Positions 1 to 7,869 of a stretch of 25,961 bases of DNA are shown piece by piece (position 1 is the stretch's first letter; the number at the start of each line of letters is the position of its first letter). The DNA is from CAZTII01 sp964613305 (lineage in GTDB: Bacteria > Bacillota_I > Bacilli_A > Erysipelotrichales > Erysipelotrichaceae), in NCBI GenBank assembly GCA_964613305.1, contig CAZTII010000022.1:1-25961 (forward strand), in the 5' to 3' direction. Made by a program: the position numbers and the translations under genes. The notes below the pieces were generated by a model. It was not told the origin of the DNA. It worked only from the letters and a program-made list of their open reading frames with translations, and made no database searches.

Positions 1-70
1 AAATAAGTATTTAAACTTATTGGTTTCCGTTATAATTTTCATGCGTAATGACTAAGTTTTTTAAATAACC

Positions 71-99
71 TTGCAAAGTTTCGATATATTTACTATAAT
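71..99 (+). promoter_or_regulatory. Sigma-A type promoter of the SRP RNA
   Basis: A -35 box TTGCAA (71-76) and a perfect -10 box TATAAT (94-99) are separated by 17 nt. The predicted transcription start, about 105, coincides with the first base of the closing stem of the SRP RNA. This is one of the two best promoters in the window and it fixes the 5' end of the RNA. Confidence 0.85.
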
Positions 100-103
100 A
101 CAT

Positions 104-182
104 TAGGTACAACATTTATGTTTGAATCAGGTCAGGACCGGAAGGTAGCAGCCTTAAGAACCTCTATTTGTGTGTACCTTTT
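104..182 (+). ncRNA. ffs: Signal recognition particle RNA, small 4.5S type
   Basis: The RNA scaffolds Ffh in the signal recognition particle and targets nascent membrane and secreted proteins to the membrane. The conserved domain IV core is visible at about 129-153: a GGAA tetraloop closed by ACC/GGT, with the asymmetric internal loop partners CAGG and AGCAG. The usual UCC/GGA pair is covaried to ACC/GGU, so the helix is kept. The ends pair (AGGTACA at 105-111 with TGTACCT at 173-179), and a T-rich stretch follows that probably terminates it. With the start set by the promoter, the RNA is only about 78 nt and has no Alu domain, unlike the long SRP RNA of Bacillus. It lies just upstream of tadA and dnaX, a neighbourhood common in Bacillota. 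Confidence 0.9.
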
Positions 183-201
183 ATTTTTGTGAGGTAGCAA
201 A

Positions 202-666
202 ATGGAAAAATTTATGAAGGAAGCAATAAAAGAAGCTACTAAAGCACTTAAAAAAGATGAAGTTCCCATTGGTGCAATTATAGTAAAAGATGGCTGTATT
301 ATCGCACGTGCTCACAACCAAAGAGAATTAAAACAAAATTCATTGAAACATGCGGAAATTGTGGCAATCGATAAAGCGTGTAAAAAATTAGGAACATGGC
401 GTCTTGAAGGGTGTCAGTTATATGTTACATTAGAACCTTGTCCAATGTGTGCTGGTGCGATTATTCAATCACGCATTGAGAAAGTTATATATGGTGCAAG
501 TGATCCCAAAGGTGGATGTTTTGGTAGTTTAATCAACTTAGTAGAAGTAAAAGGATTTAATCATTATCCAACCATTGAGAAAGATGTGTTAAAAGAAGAG
601 TGTTCAAGTTTATTAACTAATTTCTTTAAAGAGAAAAGAAAAATTAAAAGATTAACTTCAGCGTAA
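202..666 (+). CDS. tadA: tRNA-specific adenosine deaminase TadA
   Basis: It deaminates adenosine-34 to inosine in the anticodon of tRNA-Arg(ACG), allowing wobble decoding. It is a zinc-dependent cytidine-deaminase-fold enzyme of 154 residues, normal for the family. The zinc site is visible as His50-Ala-Glu52 (Glu is the proton shuttle) and Pro79-Cys80-Pro-Met-Cys83; a Gly-Ala-Ser-Asp-Pro-Lys-Gly motif follows. A GAGGT ribosome site at 191-195 sits 6 nt before the ATG. No separate promoter is evident between the SRP RNA and this gene, so transcription may come by read-through from the SRP promoter. The position upstream of dnaX matches Bacillus. Identification is secure. Confidence 0.95.
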   Translation: MEKFMKEAIKEATKALKKDEVPIGAIIVKDGCIIARAHNQRELKQNSLKHAEIVAIDKACKKLGTWRLEGCQLYVTLEPCPMCAGAIIQSRIEKVIYGASDPKGGCFGSLINLVEVKGFNHYPTIEKDVLKEECSSLLTNFFKEKRKIKRLTSA

Positions 667-682
667 ATTGTTGAAGTTTTTT
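654..682 (+). terminator. Weak Rho-independent terminator after tadA
   Basis: AACTTCA (654-660) pairs with TGAAGTT (672-678) and a T-rich tail follows. The hairpin contains the tadA stop codon at 664-666. The stem is only 7 bp and AT-rich, so termination may be partial. Confidence 0.5.
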
Positions 683-736
683 ATTTGTATCGTTGATATA
701 AAAGATAAAATGATGATAGTTTAACCGTACTCTTTT

Positions 737-745
737 TGATATAAT
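737..745 (+). promoter_or_regulatory. Extended -10 promoter of the dnaX operon
   Basis: TGA-TATAAT: an extended -10 (TG at 737-738, TATAAT at 740-745). No good -35 lies 16-18 nt upstream. The predicted start, about 752, leaves a leader of less than 20 nt that begins close to the ribosome site GGAAAGG (751-757). Confidence 0.6.
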
Positions 746-768
746 AAGTAGGAAAGGTTGCGATAAAT

Positions 769-2481
769 ATGAGTTATAAAGCGTTGTATAGAAAATATAG
801 ACCAACGTCATTCGATGAGGTTGTTGGGCAGAAACATATCGTTACAACATTAATTAATGCGGTTCGCTTAAATAAATTGGCTCACGCTTATTTGTTTTGT
901 GGACCTCGTGGTACTGGAAAGACAACAGTAGCGCGCCTACTTGCAAAAGCGGTTAATTGCGAATGTGTAGAAAACGCACCATGCAATGAGTGTAACAATT
1001 GTTTGTCCAATGATGATGGCAATCATCAAGATGTTGTAGAGATAGATGCGGCAAGTAGTAGCGGTGTTGATCAGATACGTGATGTCATCGATAAAGTAAA
1101 ATACTCACCAATTCAAGGTAAGTATAAAGTATATATTATTGATGAGGTTCATATGTTGTCTCAAGGTGCCTTTAATGCTTTACTTAAAACATTAGAAGAG
1201 CCACCATCGCATGTAATTTTTATTTTGGCAACAACAGAACCACATAAGGTTTTAGCAACCATCTTATCTCGTTGTCAACGATATGATTTTAATAAAGTGA
1301 ACGATCATGATTTAATTTCACGATTACAACTTGTTCTTAAAGAAGAAAATGTGGAATATACGGATAGTGCATTACAATTAATATGTTCTTTGGCTGATGG
1401 TGGAATGAGAGATGCTTTAAGCATTCTTGATCAGTGCATTGCCTATAGTCAAGATAAAGTAACGGTTGATGATGTGAATGTTATTTATGGAATTACAACG
1501 GTAGATGAAAAAATCGTACTGTTAAACAATGTATTTCAAAAAGATGCATCAACTGTCTTAAAAATGATTCAAGAGTTAAATGGAAAAGGAATTGACTTTA
1601 AACGATTAACAAATGATTTAATAGAAATATTAAAAGAAAGTGTAATCTATGCATATACCGAGGATATTTCATTGTGTAACGTTTTAAATGATGCACAAGT
1701 TTCATCGTTTGTACGAAATAAATCAACATCGGTATCATTAGAGATGATTGATATTTTGATGGAAACATCCATTTCATATCGAAATGCAAGCAACATTATT
1801 TCATACTTTGAAGTTGCGATGCTAAAGATGATTGATAAAGGTTCTAATAAAAAAGAAGTGGTGGATGATGTTGTTACGGTTAGTAAAAAAGAAGAAAGAA
1901 AACCTGTAGTCACTGAAGTAATAACAGAAAAAATAAATGAATCAAAAAGAGTTCAAAGTATTGAAGAAAATAAAATTGAACAACCGATTGAAGAGAAAAA
2001 GCTGGTTCAAGAAGATATAAAACTTGATATGGAAATGATGTTGTCACTATTATCAATGGCGAATAAAAATGATAAAGCAATTGATATCAATGTGTTTAAA
2101 ACAATTGAACAAAATAAGTTTGTCTATAACAACAACAAAGCTGCTACTTTATTATCGCAAATGGAAGTTGTTGCGAGTGGTCAAGATTTTATGATTGTAA
2201 TGAATCAATATGATTTTGTCGTTAATTCAATCAACGAAGAAGAGATGAACAAAGAATTGTATATGTTTTTAAATGATGAATTGACAGTGGATAAAATGAT
2301 TTATGCGATTACTGAAATTGATTTTAAAAATGTCGTAGAAGAATTTAAAGTACGATTAAGAGAAAAACGGTTATCACCGATAGAAATAAAAAAATATGAT
2401 ATTGTAAAAGAAAATACAGCGAAAACAAAAACAGAGATGTTAATAGACTTTTTTGGAAAGGATACGATTGAAATCGTTTAG
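769..2481 (+). CDS. dnaX: DNA polymerase III subunit gamma/tau
   Basis: This is the AAA+ clamp-loader subunit that loads the sliding clamp and tethers the replicative polymerase. The N-terminal ATPase shows Walker A Gly45-Pro-Arg-Gly-Thr-Gly-Lys-Thr52, a Cys-rich zinc module (Cys64, Cys72, Cys75, Cys78), Walker B Asp125-Glu-Val-His and the Ser-Arg-Cys arginine-finger motif at 167-169. Residues about 365-425 are charged and low in complexity, a linker to the tau-like C-terminal domain. The length of 570 residues is normal for Bacillota. I saw no obvious frameshift signal for a separate gamma form. The ribosome site GGAAAGG lies 11 nt before the ATG. It is the first gene of an eight-gene unit running to 9628. 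Confidence 0.95.
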   Translation: MSYKALYRKYRPTSFDEVVGQKHIVTTLINAVRLNKLAHAYLFCGPRGTGKTTVARLLAKAVNCECVENAPCNECNNCLSNDDGNHQDVVEIDAASSSGVDQIRDVIDKVKYSPIQGKYKVYIIDEVHMLSQGAFNALLKTLEEPPSHVIFILATTEPHKVLATILSRCQRYDFNKVNDHDLISRLQLVLKEENVEYTDSALQLICSLADGGMRDALSILDQCIAYSQDKVTVDDVNVIYGITTVDEKIVLLNNVFQKDASTVLKMIQELNGKGIDFKRLTNDLIEILKESVIYAYTEDISLCNVLNDAQVSSFVRNKSTSVSLEMIDILMETSISYRNASNIISYFEVAMLKMIDKGSNKKEVVDDVVTVSKKEERKPVVTEVITEKINESKRVQSIEENKIEQPIEEKKLVQEDIKLDMEMMLSLLSMANKNDKAIDINVFKTIEQNKFVYNNNKAATLLSQMEVVASGQDFMIVMNQYDFVVNSINEEEMNKELYMFLNDELTVDKMIYAITEIDFKNVVEEFKVRLREKRLSPIEIKKYDIVKENTAKTKTEMLIDFFGKDTIEIV

Positions 2482-2490
2482 GAGATGACA

Positions 2491-2793
2491 ATGGATTTTA
2501 AAAATTTATTAAAAGAAGCACAAAAAATGCAAGCAAGCTTAGCTAAAGTTGAAAAAGAACTTGATAGCTACACATATACTTCTGGTGGTAATGGCATTGA
2601 TGTTGAAATCAATGGTAAGTATGAAGTAGTAAAACTAACGATTGATGAAGAATTATTGAATAAAGATAACAAGGAAATGATTGAAGAATTGTTGATGATT
2701 ACATTAAATCGCGCCTATACAGAAGCAAAAGAAACGCGCGATAAAAAAATGGGAGAGTTAACCGCAGGTGTAAAAATGCCTGGACTCTTTTAA
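2491..2793 (+). CDS. ybaB: YbaB/EbfC family nucleoid-associated protein
   Basis: A small DNA-binding protein of the YbaB/EbfC family (YaaK in Bacillus), encoded almost universally between dnaX and recR. It is thought to bind DNA as a dimer and may assist RecR-linked recombination; its exact role is unsettled. The N-terminal helix with repeated KMQ-type residues, the Gly-rich turn at about residues 32-38 and the C-terminal Met-Pro-Gly-Leu-Phe ending fit the family. An in-frame ATG at 2485 directly abuts the ribosome site GGAG (2481-2484), too close to work. The ATG at 2491 is 6 nt from it and is the preferred start, giving 100 residues. The GGAG overlaps the dnaX stop codon, so the two are probably coupled. 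Confidence 0.9.
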   Translation: MDFKNLLKEAQKMQASLAKVEKELDSYTYTSGGNGIDVEINGKYEVVKLTIDEELLNKDNKEMIEELLMITLNRAYTEAKETRDKKMGELTAGVKMPGLF

Positions 2794-2794
2794 T

Positions 2795-3397
2795 ATGACG
2801 TGCAAAAGTTTAACGGAATTAATCGAATGTTTTAAAATGTTACCTGGCGTTGGGCAGAAAACAGCCGAACGCTACGCATACACCATTTTAGAAAAAGACA
2901 GTGATAAAATAGCTGATTTTTCACAAGCATTAATAGATTGTAAAACGAAGATTAAAGCTTGCTTGTGTTGTGGTAATTTTAGTGAACAAGAACTATGTGA
3001 AATTTGTTCCAATGAACGTCGAAATCATCACTTGATTTGTGTTGTTCAATCACCAAAAGATATTGTAGCGATGGAAAAAACAAACGAGTATAATGGAGTA
3101 TATCATGTCTTAAATGGATGTATTTCTCCTTCGAAAGGAATTATGCCAAGCGACTTAACAATCGATGAATTAATGAATCGAGTAGATGAGCATACTGAAG
3201 AAGTTATATTAGCTATTAATATGACAATTGAAGGTGAAACAACGGCATTATATTTAGATAAGCTCTTAAAAGATAAGAAATGCAATGTAACAAGAATTGC
3301 CCGTGGACTACCAATGGGAGCGCAATTAGATTATGCAGATGAATTAACACTAATTAATTCTCTTGAAGGAAGAAAAAGGATGGGAGATAACAAATGA
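2795..3397 (+). CDS. recR: Recombination mediator RecR
   Basis: It acts with RecF and RecO to load RecA at gapped DNA. Visible in order are the N-terminal helix-hairpin-helix (Pro17-Gly-Val-Gly20), a C4 zinc finger (Cys56, Cys59, Cys68, Cys71), and the Toprim domain from about residue 80, with its conserved Asn-Gly-Val-Tyr-His-Val-Leu stretch at about 100-107. At 200 residues it has the family length. One oddity: the first Toprim acidic residue, normally Glu in a Val-Val-Glu context, is Gln85. The start lies 1 nt after the ybaB stop with a poor ribosome site, so translation is probably coupled to ybaB. Its stop overlaps the fhs start in ATGA. Confidence 0.95.
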   Translation: MTCKSLTELIECFKMLPGVGQKTAERYAYTILEKDSDKIADFSQALIDCKTKIKACLCCGNFSEQELCEICSNERRNHHLICVVQSPKDIVAMEKTNEYNGVYHVLNGCISPSKGIMPSDLTIDELMNRVDEHTEEVILAINMTIEGETTALYLDKLLKDKKCNVTRIARGLPMGAQLDYADELTLINSLEGRKRMGDNK

Positions 3398-5061
3398 AAA
3401 CAGATATCGAAATAGCACAAGCCAAAACATTAAAACCAATCGATGAAATTGCTAAAAAAATTAATGTAACTTCTGAATATTTAGAAAGTTATGGCAAGAA
3501 TAAAGCGAAAGTTGATTTAGGAATTCTTGATGCATTGAAGGATAAGAAAGATGGGAAATTAATCTTAGTTACAGCCATCAATCCAACCAAAGCCGGAGAA
3601 GGAAAGTCAACGACAACCATTGGTCTAGCGGATGGTTTAGCTCGATTGAATAAAAATGTTATGGCGGCATTACGCGAGCCATCTCTTGGTCCTGTATTTG
3701 GTTTAAAGGGTGGTGCAACAGGAGGTGGTTATGCCCAAGTTGTTCCAATGGAAGAAATCAACTTACATTTCACTGGTGATATGCATGCGATTACTACCGC
3801 AAACAATTTAGTTTCGGCATGTTTAGATAACAGTATCTACCAAGGAAATGAATTAAATATAGATCCAACAAAAATTACTTGGAAAAGATGTTTGGATTGT
3901 AATGATAGAACACTACGTACAATTACAATCGGTCAAGGTAAAGCGACGAATGGGCCAGAACGTGAAGACCATTTCTGTATTACTGTAGCGACTGAAATTA
4001 TGGCTATTTTATGTTTATCAAAAGATTTAAATGACTTTCAACAAAAAGTAAAACAATGTATTGTAGCATATACTTATGATAATGAAGCAGTAACGATTGG
4101 TGATTTAAAAATTGATGGTGCATTAACAGTAGTAATGAAAGAAGCGATTAAACCAAACTTAGTTCAAACATTGGAAGAAACACCAGTATTGATCCATGGT
4201 GGACCTTTTGCGAATATCGCTCATGGTTGTAATTCAATCATCGCAACGAAAATGGCATTAAAGCTTGCCGACTATGTTGTTACTGAAGCTGGTTTTGGTG
4301 CTGACTTAGGTGCCGAAAAATTTATGGATATTAAATGTCGCTTAGCGGATTTAAAACCAAATGCCGTTGTTTTAGTCGCAACAATTCGTGCTTTAAAAAT
4401 GCATGGTGGAGTTGATAGTAAACAACTTCAAGAAGAAAATGTGAATGCTTTAATCGAAGGTTTAAAAAATCTAGAAAAACATATTGAATCGATTCGTGAA
4501 TTTGGTGTTCAACCAGTAGTCGCTATCAATAAATTTACAAGTGATACAGATAAAGAAGTGTCTGTTTTAAAACAATGGTGCCAAGATAAAGGAGTTCAAG
4601 TTGCTTTATCTGATGCATGGAGTAAAGGTGGAGAAGGTACAGAAGAATTGGCATTAAAAGTAATTGAAGAATGTGATAAAGAAAATAATTTTCATGTTTT
4701 ATACGATGAAAAATCATCGATTGAAGAAAAAATACTTACGATTACAAAAAAAATATATGGTGGTAAAGATGTTGAGTACAGTGAAAACGCCAAAGAAATT
4801 ATTGCTGATTATGTAAAAAGAGGTTGGGATAAATTACCAATTTGTATGGCTAAAACACCACTTTCATTAAGTGATGATCCAAAAAAACAAGGAAGACCAA
4901 CTGATTTTACCTTACATGTTAACTCATTAACGATGTCAAAAGGTGCAGGTTTTATTGTTGTACTAACAGGTGATGTGATGACAATGCCGGGATTACCAAA
5001 AGTACCAGCCGCATGTACTATGGGGATTGATGACAAAGGAAATACATTTGGTATTTTTTAG
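3394..5061 (+). CDS. fhs: Formate-tetrahydrofolate ligase
   Basis: It converts formate, ATP and tetrahydrofolate to 10-formyl-tetrahydrofolate, feeding purine synthesis and initiator Met-tRNA formylation. The nucleotide-binding loop Thr65-Lys-Ala-Gly-Glu-Gly-Lys-Ser-Thr73 is visible (the family usually reads TPAGEGKT/S). The body shows typical family signatures, such as the Arg-Glu-Pro-Ser-Leu-Gly-Pro stretch near residue 100 and a Met-Pro-Gly-Leu-Pro-Lys motif near the C-terminus. The length of 555 residues is standard for the monofunctional bacterial enzyme. Its start overlaps the recR stop (ATGA), so it belongs to the same operon. This is an unusual partner for dnaX-recR, although one-carbon supply could link it to the folate-related tRNA modification by MnmG downstream. 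Confidence 0.95.
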   Translation: MKTDIEIAQAKTLKPIDEIAKKINVTSEYLESYGKNKAKVDLGILDALKDKKDGKLILVTAINPTKAGEGKSTTTIGLADGLARLNKNVMAALREPSLGPVFGLKGGATGGGYAQVVPMEEINLHFTGDMHAITTANNLVSACLDNSIYQGNELNIDPTKITWKRCLDCNDRTLRTITIGQGKATNGPEREDHFCITVATEIMAILCLSKDLNDFQQKVKQCIVAYTYDNEAVTIGDLKIDGALTVVMKEAIKPNLVQTLEETPVLIHGGPFANIAHGCNSIIATKMALKLADYVVTEAGFGADLGAEKFMDIKCRLADLKPNAVVLVATIRALKMHGGVDSKQLQEENVNALIEGLKNLEKHIESIREFGVQPVVAINKFTSDTDKEVSVLKQWCQDKGVQVALSDAWSKGGEGTEELALKVIEECDKENNFHVLYDEKSSIEEKILTITKKIYGGKDVEYSENAKEIIADYVKRGWDKLPICMAKTPLSLSDDPKKQGRPTDFTLHVNSLTMSKGAGFIVVLTGDVMTMPGLPKVPAACTMGIDDKGNTFGIF

Positions 5062-5075
5062 AAAAGAGATGAAAA

Positions 5076-6008
5076 ATGGCTTCGATTGCGTATGTTACCG
5101 ATAAAAAAATGATTGAATTTCATCGTTTGAATGGAAATACAACGATGAATTTTTGGCGACTAAGCAATCGTCGTAATTTTACTGACTTTGAAAAAGGTGA
5201 TTATTTGTTTTTTCTTGCGAAAGGTACAGAAAGAGGGAAACAACGAGAGAAGGGCATTGTTGGTTATGGCAAACTGAAAAAATCGTTTACATCATCACTA
5301 AAACAAATGTGGAAGGATTTTGGTAGCAAAAATGGGTATGCGAGTGAAACTGAATTTATTGAAGCAATTAGTAAATTGAGTAAAACTAAGAAAATACCGA
5401 AACAAATGAATGGATTGTATTTAGAGGAAGTACGGTTCTTTCATTCACCAGTATATTTAAGTGAGATTGGTGTTACCATCTCGAATAAAATTGAAAGCTT
5501 TATTTATTTGGATAAAGAAGATTTAAAGGTTACAACAAAGATATTAAATGAAGCAAAAGAAGTTGGTCTTGATATGTGGACCATCGCTGTTAGTGATGAA
5601 GTAGATAGCGAACAAGCCTTTTTAAACGATGAAATTAGCCATCTTTTATCGGTTGCTGCAACGGAAACGTCATTTCCTTTTTTAACAGTTGTGGAAAAAA
5701 AGAAATCAATTAAAATGAATCAATCGTACATTGATAATGGTTTTGAAGTGATTAAAGGCAATGATGTGTTGCTTATGAAACACGAAGCACAAAAATTGTT
5801 TGTTCATTGTTCAATAAGTTGTTTACAGAAAGATAAAAACAAAATGGTTACAACAATCATTGGGTGGTTCTATATGATAGATACAATGTTTTCTACCATC
5901 TGTCCATATAAAATCCCACTCTCATTTACACTTGATTGTGAACACGGATTAAGTGAAGAACAAGTTAGAAGCATTGAAAGGTTAAATGGAATCGTTAATG
6001 GAAAATAA
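5076..6008 (+). CDS. Uncharacterised protein with a PUA/EVE-like N-terminal domain
   Basis: I cannot name this 310-residue protein. Residues about 25-145 have the look of a PUA/EVE/ASCH-type beta-barrel: an early Phe-Trp-Arg motif (26-28), Lys-Gly-Asp-Tyr-Leu-Phe-Phe-Leu (40-47), then Gly-Ile-Val-Gly-Tyr-Gly (60-65) and a later Glu-Glu-Val-Arg-Phe-Phe strand (117-122). In such folds the pattern binds modified bases or RNA. The C-terminal half (about 180-310) shows no motif I recognise and no membrane segment or signal peptide. It starts 14 nt after fhs with a weak ribosome site and overlaps the start of mnmG, in the place where mnmE usually sits. A role around nucleic-acid modification is plausible from fold and context, but it is inference. 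Confidence 0.7.
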   Translation: MASIAYVTDKKMIEFHRLNGNTTMNFWRLSNRRNFTDFEKGDYLFFLAKGTERGKQREKGIVGYGKLKKSFTSSLKQMWKDFGSKNGYASETEFIEAISKLSKTKKIPKQMNGLYLEEVRFFHSPVYLSEIGVTISNKIESFIYLDKEDLKVTTKILNEAKEVGLDMWTIAVSDEVDSEQAFLNDEISHLLSVAATETSFPFLTVVEKKKSIKMNQSYIDNGFEVIKGNDVLLMKHEAQKLFVHCSISCLQKDKNKMVTTIIGWFYMIDTMFSTICPYKIPLSFTLDCEHGLSEEQVRSIERLNGIVNGK

Positions 6009-7869
6009 CATCGATATTATTGTAGTTGGTGGCGGACATGCAGGAGTTGAAGCAGCTCTATCAGCCGCAAGACGTAATAAAAAAGTTGTATTAATCACAT
6101 TAAGCAAAGAGTTTGTTGCTAAAATGCCATGTAATCCATCCATTGGTGGGCCAGCTAAAGGTGTCGTAGTTCGTGAAATTGATGCGCTAGGTGGACAAAT
6201 GGGAATTACTGCTGATAAAACAGCACTACAATTTAAAATGCTAAATACTAATAAAGGCCCTGGAGTTCAATGTTTACGCGTTCAATCAGATAAAATAGAG
6301 TATAGTAAGATGATGCAAGAAATCATCGAGAAACAAGAAAATTTAGAAGTAATTGAAGATCAAGTATTACATTGCCTTATTGAAGATGGAAAAATGATTG
6401 GTGTTCACTGTAAGAGTGGACGTAATGTTTTTGCGAAAATTACAATTTTAACGACAGGAACGTATTTAAATAGTTCAATTATGATTTCAGACAATGTGAC
6501 GTCCAGTGGACCAGATGGTGAGGCAACGACCAACGAATTATCCGAATCGCTGAAAGCGGCAGGTATCGAGTTATTTCGCTTAAAAACAGGAACTCCAGCT
6601 AGAATATTAACATCATCGATTGATTTTTCTCAAGCAGAGCTACAACCTGGGACAGATGCATGGATTACTTTTAGTGATACAACAAAAGAAATTAGACCAT
6701 TTAGCGAACAAATTCCTTGTCATTTAATTCATACTGCTAAAAAAACTCATGAAATAATCAATGAGAATATTCATTTATCGAGTATGTATTCAGGGGTTGT
6801 TACTGGTGTTGGAGCACGATATTGTCCATCAATCGAAGATAAATTAGTTCGCTTTTCCGATAAAGAAAGACATCAATTGTTTCTAGAACCGGAATCATTA
6901 TCACTAGATACGACGTATTTACAAGGATTTTCAACATCACTGCCAATTGCGATTCAAGAAGAAATGGTACATTCATTGCCAGGACTTGAAAATGCTATTA
7001 TCAAAAAATATGCATATGCGATTGAATATGATGCAATCATTCCAACGCAATTAAAAAACAGTTTAGAATTGAAAAAAATTGAAAACTGTTTCTGTGCTGG
7101 TCAAATTAACGGAACATCAGGATATGAAGAAGCGGCAGCACAAGGACTACTCGCAGGTATCAATGCGGTTAATAAACTTAATCACGTAGAACCACTCGTA
7201 TTGCGTCGCGATGAAGCGTACATTGGTGTCATGATTGATGATTTAATTAATAAGGGTATTCAAGAACCTTATCGTTTATTAACATCTCGTGCAGAGTTCA
7301 GATTATTGCTTAGACATGATAATGCGGACCAACGATTGATTGAAAAAGGATATCAAGTCGGTTTAATCAGTGAAGAAAGAATGGCTACTTATCGCGGGAA
7401 AATAGAAACAATTCAAACGATTAAAAACTATTTTACTGAACGGGTATTATCTAGTAAAGACAATGTTGATGATTATTTTATATCGAAAAACTATGAAAAA
7501 TTAAAAGATGGATTACGTGTTATTGATTGTATAAAACGTCCCAATATTACAACGAAAGACATTGCGGCATTGCTTAATTATCCTGTAAGTGATGATATTG
7601 CGACACAAGTTGATATTGAAGTAAAATATGAAGGATACATTGAAAAAGCTAAAAAAGAAGCAAGTAAACTTCAACAAATGGATAAAGTAGTATTACCAGA
7701 AGCAATCGATTATAATGAGATTAGTAATTTATCAATTGAAGGAAGAAGTAAATTAATTCAAATAAGGCCAGCAACGCTTGGACAAGCATCACGTATTAGT
7801 GGCGTTCATCCTGCTGACATTGCTGTTCTAGCTATGGCGATAGAAATGCAAAATAGGAGGAAAGCATGA
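5998..7869 (+). CDS. mnmG: tRNA uridine-5-carboxymethylaminomethyl synthesis enzyme MnmG (GidA)
   Basis: A FAD-dependent partner of MnmE that installs the (carboxymethyl)aminomethyl group at C5 of wobble uridine-34 of several tRNAs using methylene-tetrahydrofolate. The FAD dinucleotide fold Val-Val-Gly-Gly-Gly-His-Ala-Gly is right at the N-terminus, followed by Pro-Cys-Asn-Pro-Ser-Ile-Gly-Gly. The family's Gly-Thr-Ser-Gly-Tyr-Glu-Glu-Ala-Ala-Ala-Gln-Gly motif and the helical C-terminal domain that binds tRNA and MnmE are present. An ATG at 5986 would add four residues. I prefer 5998, which gives the usual short lead into the FAD motif, but ribosome sites do not decide it. The start overlaps the preceding gene and the stop overlaps the next (ATGA). 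mnmE, usually adjacent, is absent from the window. Confidence 0.95.
   Translation: MENNIDIIVVGGGHAGVEAALSAARRNKKVVLITLSKEFVAKMPCNPSIGGPAKGVVVREIDALGGQMGITADKTALQFKMLNTNKGPGVQCLRVQSDKIEYSKMMQEIIEKQENLEVIEDQVLHCLIEDGKMIGVHCKSGRNVFAKITILTTGTYLNSSIMISDNVTSSGPDGEATTNELSESLKAAGIELFRLKTGTPARILTSSIDFSQAELQPGTDAWITFSDTTKEIRPFSEQIPCHLIHTAKKTHEIINENIHLSSMYSGVVTGVGARYCPSIEDKLVRFSDKERHQLFLEPESLSLDTTYLQGFSTSLPIAIQEEMVHSLPGLENAIIKKYAYAIEYDAIIPTQLKNSLELKKIENCFCAGQINGTSGYEEAAAQGLLAGINAVNKLNHVEPLVLRRDEAYIGVMIDDLINKGIQEPYRLLTSRAEFRLLLRHDNADQRLIEKGYQVGLISEERMATYRGKIETIQTIKNYFTERVLSSKDNVDDYFISKNYEKLKDGLRVIDCIKRPNITTKDIAALLNYPVSDDIATQVDIEVKYEGYIEKAKKEASKLQQMDKVVLPEAIDYNEISNLSIEGRSKLIQIRPATLGQASRISGVHPADIAVLAMAIEMQNRRKA

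Noticed and set aside
2..21. Inverted repeat AATAAGT/ACTTATT at the window start, possible terminator of the upstream gene
   Set aside because: Pure AT-type 7-bp stem without a T-run; expected by chance at this composition.
301..315. CACGTG core inside tadA as a possible parS
   Set aside because: The flanks do not match TGTTTCACGTGAAACA; only the six-base core agrees.
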